Below, one piece after another: positions 60,595-64,000 of a stretch of 64,000 bases of DNA (positions within the stretch are counted from its first letter, which is position 1; every line of letters begins with the position of its first letter). Both the position numbers and the translations under genes were made by a program. The stretch covers positions 162,218,130-162,282,129 of the forward strand of contig NC_133122.1 of NCBI RefSeq assembly GCF_033568475.1, read 5' to 3'. Source of the DNA: Henckelia pumila (Eukaryota > Streptophyta > Magnoliopsida > Lamiales > Gesneriaceae). The notes below the pieces were generated by a model that searched no databases, had not been told where the DNA came from, and saw only the letters and a list, made by a program, of their open reading frames with translations.

Positions 60595-61180
60595 AAACCA
60601 TGTCAAGTAAATACAAAGACAAGTGGATGAAGGCAATGCAGGAAATATTAGTACTAAACAACGTACCATACTAATGTAATAATAGTTCTAACCTCTAACC
60701 TAGTGGGCTGGCCAGACGGCGGAGCTTTGAGGCGGAAGAAGGTAGAGCTTGTAGCACTTGTAGTGATTGGATGAGTATTATGCTTTGAAGAGTAATGTAT
60801 TAATCAGTATTTTTATAACCGGACCGGTGATCGAACCGGTTTACTTAAAAAAATGGTTCAACCGATCGGACCATTTTAACCAGACGGTCGAACCGAAAAA
60901 CCGTTTATATAATTTAATATAATAAATAATATATTTTGGAATTTCTTCACAACAACACATGGGAATTGGTTGACAAACCAAAGAAACAAAGGATATTAGG
61001 TTGTAAGTGGATCTATAAGTCAAAGAGGATTCTACTACAGCAAACAATGTGAAGTTCAAAGCCAGGTAGGTTGCAAAAGGCTATTCACAAATTGAGAGGG
61101 TAGACTACAATGAAATCTTCTCCGCTGTGGTGAATCATTGCTCTATAAGGTTGATATTATCGTCAACTTGAAATAGATCT
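60595..61180 (+). pseudogene. Copia RT remnant, split by a small insertion
   Basis: 60595-60665 reads KYKDKWMKAMQEILVLNN; 60947-61110 continues NTWELVDKPKKQRILGCKWI and then decays through several frame changes (VDYNEIFSP-like near 61100). These are Copia RT N-terminal motifs. Confidence 0.75.
60668..60946. mobile_element. small insertion (MITE-like) in the Copia RT
   Basis: About 279 bp separates adjacent RT codons. It has inverted GAACCGG / CCGGTTC-type words (aaccggaccggtgatcgaacc; ggtcgaaccgaaaaaccg) typical of small plant DNA elements. Exact ends and target duplication not resolved. Confidence 0.45.
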
Positions 61181-61199
61181 CTTCAAAAGGGAATGCACT

Positions 61200-62223
61200 A
61201 TCAAACTGTTGGAGGAGGAATTTGTTTTACTTATCCTATTGCCACCACCAGTATTTCAGAGAAGAGCACTGAAGAAGAATATGATTCAGTAGTTCATCAT
61301 TCCAAGGCCTGACGAGCCAATTTTCCAAACCCTGCCGAATAAAGTATTCGGAAAGAGGATCCAACTACAGCCGATCCTAACCTAGCTTTCATCCAAGCAC
61401 CAACTCCTCCATCCTCACCGAAATTGGACGCTCCCCTAGTACAATCATTCCAACCTATTTCATCTCCTCCAATCCGAGAGATCTATTTATCTATTGTGGA
61501 TGATGTAGTGCAATAAATTGCACTTTAAAAAATGAAGAGGATGCTGGTGATCTTTCTCTAATGTAGGAACCTCCTCCAGCGTTTGACTATCTTGAAGAAC
61601 ATCCAGAAGAAACTACATCTGAGCAGCAGCCTGAGCCACAATCGGAATTGGAACAATAGCCTAGAAATCTATGGCACTGCATGATGCTCATTCTTAGCCG
61701 AACTTGCAGTTATCTGTCTCAGATTAACTGAATCTACTGGAAACAAATTCAGCTGAGACAATTGAGATCACCATAGAAAGTGATCAGAATCCTATCTTTC
61801 CTACACCAGAATCAGCAGATCCTTCTACACCTCACTTAAAAAATTCATTAGATTCTTCAACTTCTTCTGAACTCACGCTTCTTGTATTAAAAAATCCAAA
61901 GGCTTCTGAATTTTCTTCTAAGTTAATGGAAGCACCTGTAGAACATGAAGAAGAGGGTCATATCAGTCTCAATGAAGTATCGGCAAGGCTGGACACTCTT
62001 ATTTTACATGTCAAGAAGACCAGCTTGTCACAAGAAAGAGCTGGTACAGACTTCAACCTATTCAGACATAGGATGCTCAAAGAACTTTATGTGCTGTCAA
62101 AAACGGTTCATTCGAGACATACTCAATTTGAGTAGTGCAAGGCCTCTCAAACTAAAACCAATATTGAGTAGAGATCAGCATGGTATCAAAGAGCATTACA
62201 CCAACAAAGATATATCAACATAA
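61200..62223 (+). pseudogene. decayed coding region, not identified
   Basis: Stop-free blocks in shifting frames have protein-like composition: GICFTYPIATTSISEKSTEE near 61215, then ADPNLAFIQAPTPPSSPKLD (about 61370), PPAFDYLEEHPEE (about 61575), and a longer block from about 61745 (AETIEITIESDQNPIF) through SLNEVSARLDTLILHVKK to a stop at 62133. Ser/Pro/Glu-rich, with a helical, coiled-coil-like end. It could be the last gene of an old pararetrovirus-like or other retroelement copy. I see no enzyme motif that proves this. Confidence 0.4.
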
Positions 62224-62734
62224 GAGACAGTAAAGTTTCTTTTGAAGTCTGATATTTTCTCCTTACATTTATTTTGATCAATCGATTCAATGGATATGTT
62301 TATGCATCACTTCAAATTCTCTTTGCAAACTCAGTGACAATATTTTGAAAATCACCAAAAAGAAGAAAATTAATGGAAAATTAAGTTTTGATGAAATTGA
62401 AAATTATTGAACTAATAAAAACTCTGCCGAATATGAATCTATCAGAATTTTTTACAAAGTAAAAATATTTACTAAATATAAAATCTACAAAGCTTTTTTC
62501 ATTCAGAGAATTCGGCTAAAGTGTTTTCAAGTCTACCAAATTGTACTATATCTGTCGATTCTTGTGTCTACTATTGTCTGATCAAGAGCTCCAGCTATCT
62601 AAGCGGATATTATTTCTCAAACATGCCAACATTCAAGTTTAGACAATATTTCATGCTAAAATAAAAAGTACAACATCCATTTAATTGATAGTATCCCGCA
62701 CACTCACCGAATGTACTATATTGGGTAATATGTT

Positions 62735-62860
62735 AGTGACACGTGGCACAAGGTGCCATTTTTATTAACGGGAAAATATTTGAAGATTGAATTCGAAAAT
62801 TTGAATATATCATAAATAGGATCATCATATGAACAAAAGATCTCTAAAAACACTGAAAAA
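62735..62860 (+). promoter_or_regulatory. promoter-like stretch downstream of the decayed frames
   Basis: gacacgtggcac (a G-box-like core CACGTG) lies about 80 bp before tcataaatagg, a TATA-like word, followed by A-rich leader sequence. The order coding end, G-box, TATA, leader fits a retroelement or pararetrovirus promoter, but it is a motif-level guess. Confidence 0.3.
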
Positions 62861-63199
62861 AAAGATCGTAAGTCCAAGCCGAATTGGAAATTCGCAAATT
62901 TATTGTAATTATCAAAGTTCTAGTGAACATCATTTTGAAAACAAAAGAAGTGAAGATAAAGAAGGTTTAAATCACCTTCGAACTTCCATAAACATCTAAT
63001 GATTCATTTTATTACTGTTTTATCCATATCACCAATTTTGTCTTCAAGCATTTATTGGCTACACTTTGATTACAAGTCAAGTTCCGCGCATCAAGTTTAC
63101 TTTTCTAACATGTATCTTTGCCGAAGTAGAGATATCAGATTGTATATTGTCAACCCAATCCAATCAAAGCCAAAAATTTTGTAAGGTTTATTCACCCCT

Positions 63200-64000
63200 C
63201 CTCTAATACCTAGCTAGTCGATCCTAACAGGATTTCTTTCTCGATCCGATCATGAAAAAGCATTGTACATATGATTCTGATCGATATGTATCATAAATAT
63301 ATATCCATGAAATCATCTCACATAATACCCACTCATGGTTTAGCTCACTTGTATTTTCCAGAAATTTTTTTTATGTAAATGTTTGTAACATGTCATTATA
63401 AACACTAGTCAATTCGTTAATTGGACTTGTAATCATTATAATCTCTACCTATATATTATTATATTACTAGTACTCGGGTACACTCTTTGCGTGCTTATTG
63501 AATATATTTTTTTGGTAAAAAAAAAAAAACAAAGAACAATTTTGAAAAGTTTTTTTTTGTAAATAAATTAATTAATTTTATAAACGCGATATTTTCGTAA
63601 ATAAGTAGTTGTTAATGTACAAAATAAAATGGTATTTTGGTAATTAAATATGTACTAAAGGGAAAAATAAAGATGGTTAGTCATACCATATACCAACTCC
63701 TCAACTTTAATAAAATACTAGTATCGAATTGCACGCGTTGCTATACAATGCGTTTTTGTGTACACGTTTGCGTTCATGTACAATCCGTTTTTTATTAAAT
63801 AGTTTTATAAAATAAAAAGATATTAAATCATTGTTAAAAAAAATAAAAATAAAGAGGCCGCACCAACGTACAAGATTGGTATAGCCTCACACTTACTATA
63901 ATAGAAGAGATAATGGATTAAGACGAACATGGTTTATCAAACAAAATTTAAAAATTATCATTTTACCTTTTGAATTTTAATGAATTGCATTTATTCTAAA
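63200..64000. other. AT-rich intergenic end of window
   Basis: No gene. Two short related words, tactagtactcgggtacact near 63468 and tactagtatcgaattgcacg near 63717, are followed by tgcgt-containing tracts. Confidence 0.5.

Larger units (their letters stand above)
59736..61180 (+). mobile_element. truncated Copia element with internal deletion
   Basis: 59820-60065 resembles the inner part of a Copia LTR (gtggatgtaggcacattattg ... tactaaca), then a PBS-like agtggcgtcgtccgtggga, then gag, an integrase end and RT pieces. The left LTR end and everything after RT are missing or unrecognisable. Confidence 0.7.

Overview
This is a window of a eudicot plant nuclear genome. One conserved host gene with plant-type introns lies at the left edge. 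Almost everything else is transposable-element sequence in nested layers, plus AT-rich intergenic DNA. No bacterial, organellar, tRNA, rRNA or CRISPR feature is seen. Species cannot be told from the sequence alone.

Left (1-6400): a five-coding-exon gene on the minus strand (250-1870) encodes a 206-residue mitochondrial two-CBS-domain protein of the CBSX3 type, with a 5' UTR intron and a TATA box near 2866. Upstream is AT-rich DNA with a 171 bp foldback element (3285-3455), a probable 1.36 kb non-autonomous element (4498-5853) and a long (TA)n/(GT)n tract.

6400-13366: a decayed Mutator-like element (MULE). It has a frameshifted transposase on the plus strand (MuDR domain, DDE, SWIM, zinc knuckle) and a convergent, stop-ridden gene with a DUF1985-like domain on the minus strand. 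In known elements of this kind that gene ends in a Ulp1 protease. Here the protease domain is missing, and three tandem-repeat arrays that share a cagtcgcc-like core surround the transposase.

13367-39699: a nest of LTR elements, all read on the minus strand. Element A is a Copia element with TSD agttc and LTRs of about 1.9 kb. Its right-hand LTR was hit twice. Element B (22355-29643, TSD ccaag) is a non-coding LARD-like element with two 1511 bp LTRs. Element C (30027-39352, TSD aatga) is a Copia relative of A with a mostly readable gag-pol. A and C share a GC-rich hairpin in their leaders with one compensatory base-pair change.

40378-59054: element D, a minus-strand chromodomain Gypsy (Tekay-like) element with TSD tcagc on both sides. 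Its reverse transcriptase is split by another Gypsy remnant (E, 45496 onward). E has itself been rearranged, with a related LTR in inverted orientation (F). About 560 bp of D's RT region is present on both sides of this block.

59060-64000: a decayed Copia element whose gag is fused by deletion to the end of integrase, broken by a small insert; then a stretch of decayed coding sequence I could not assign, a TATA-containing promoter-like stretch, and AT-rich DNA.

The only gene likely to serve the plant is CBSX3. The rest records successive insertion, point decay (many stops explained by C-to-T changes) and recombination.
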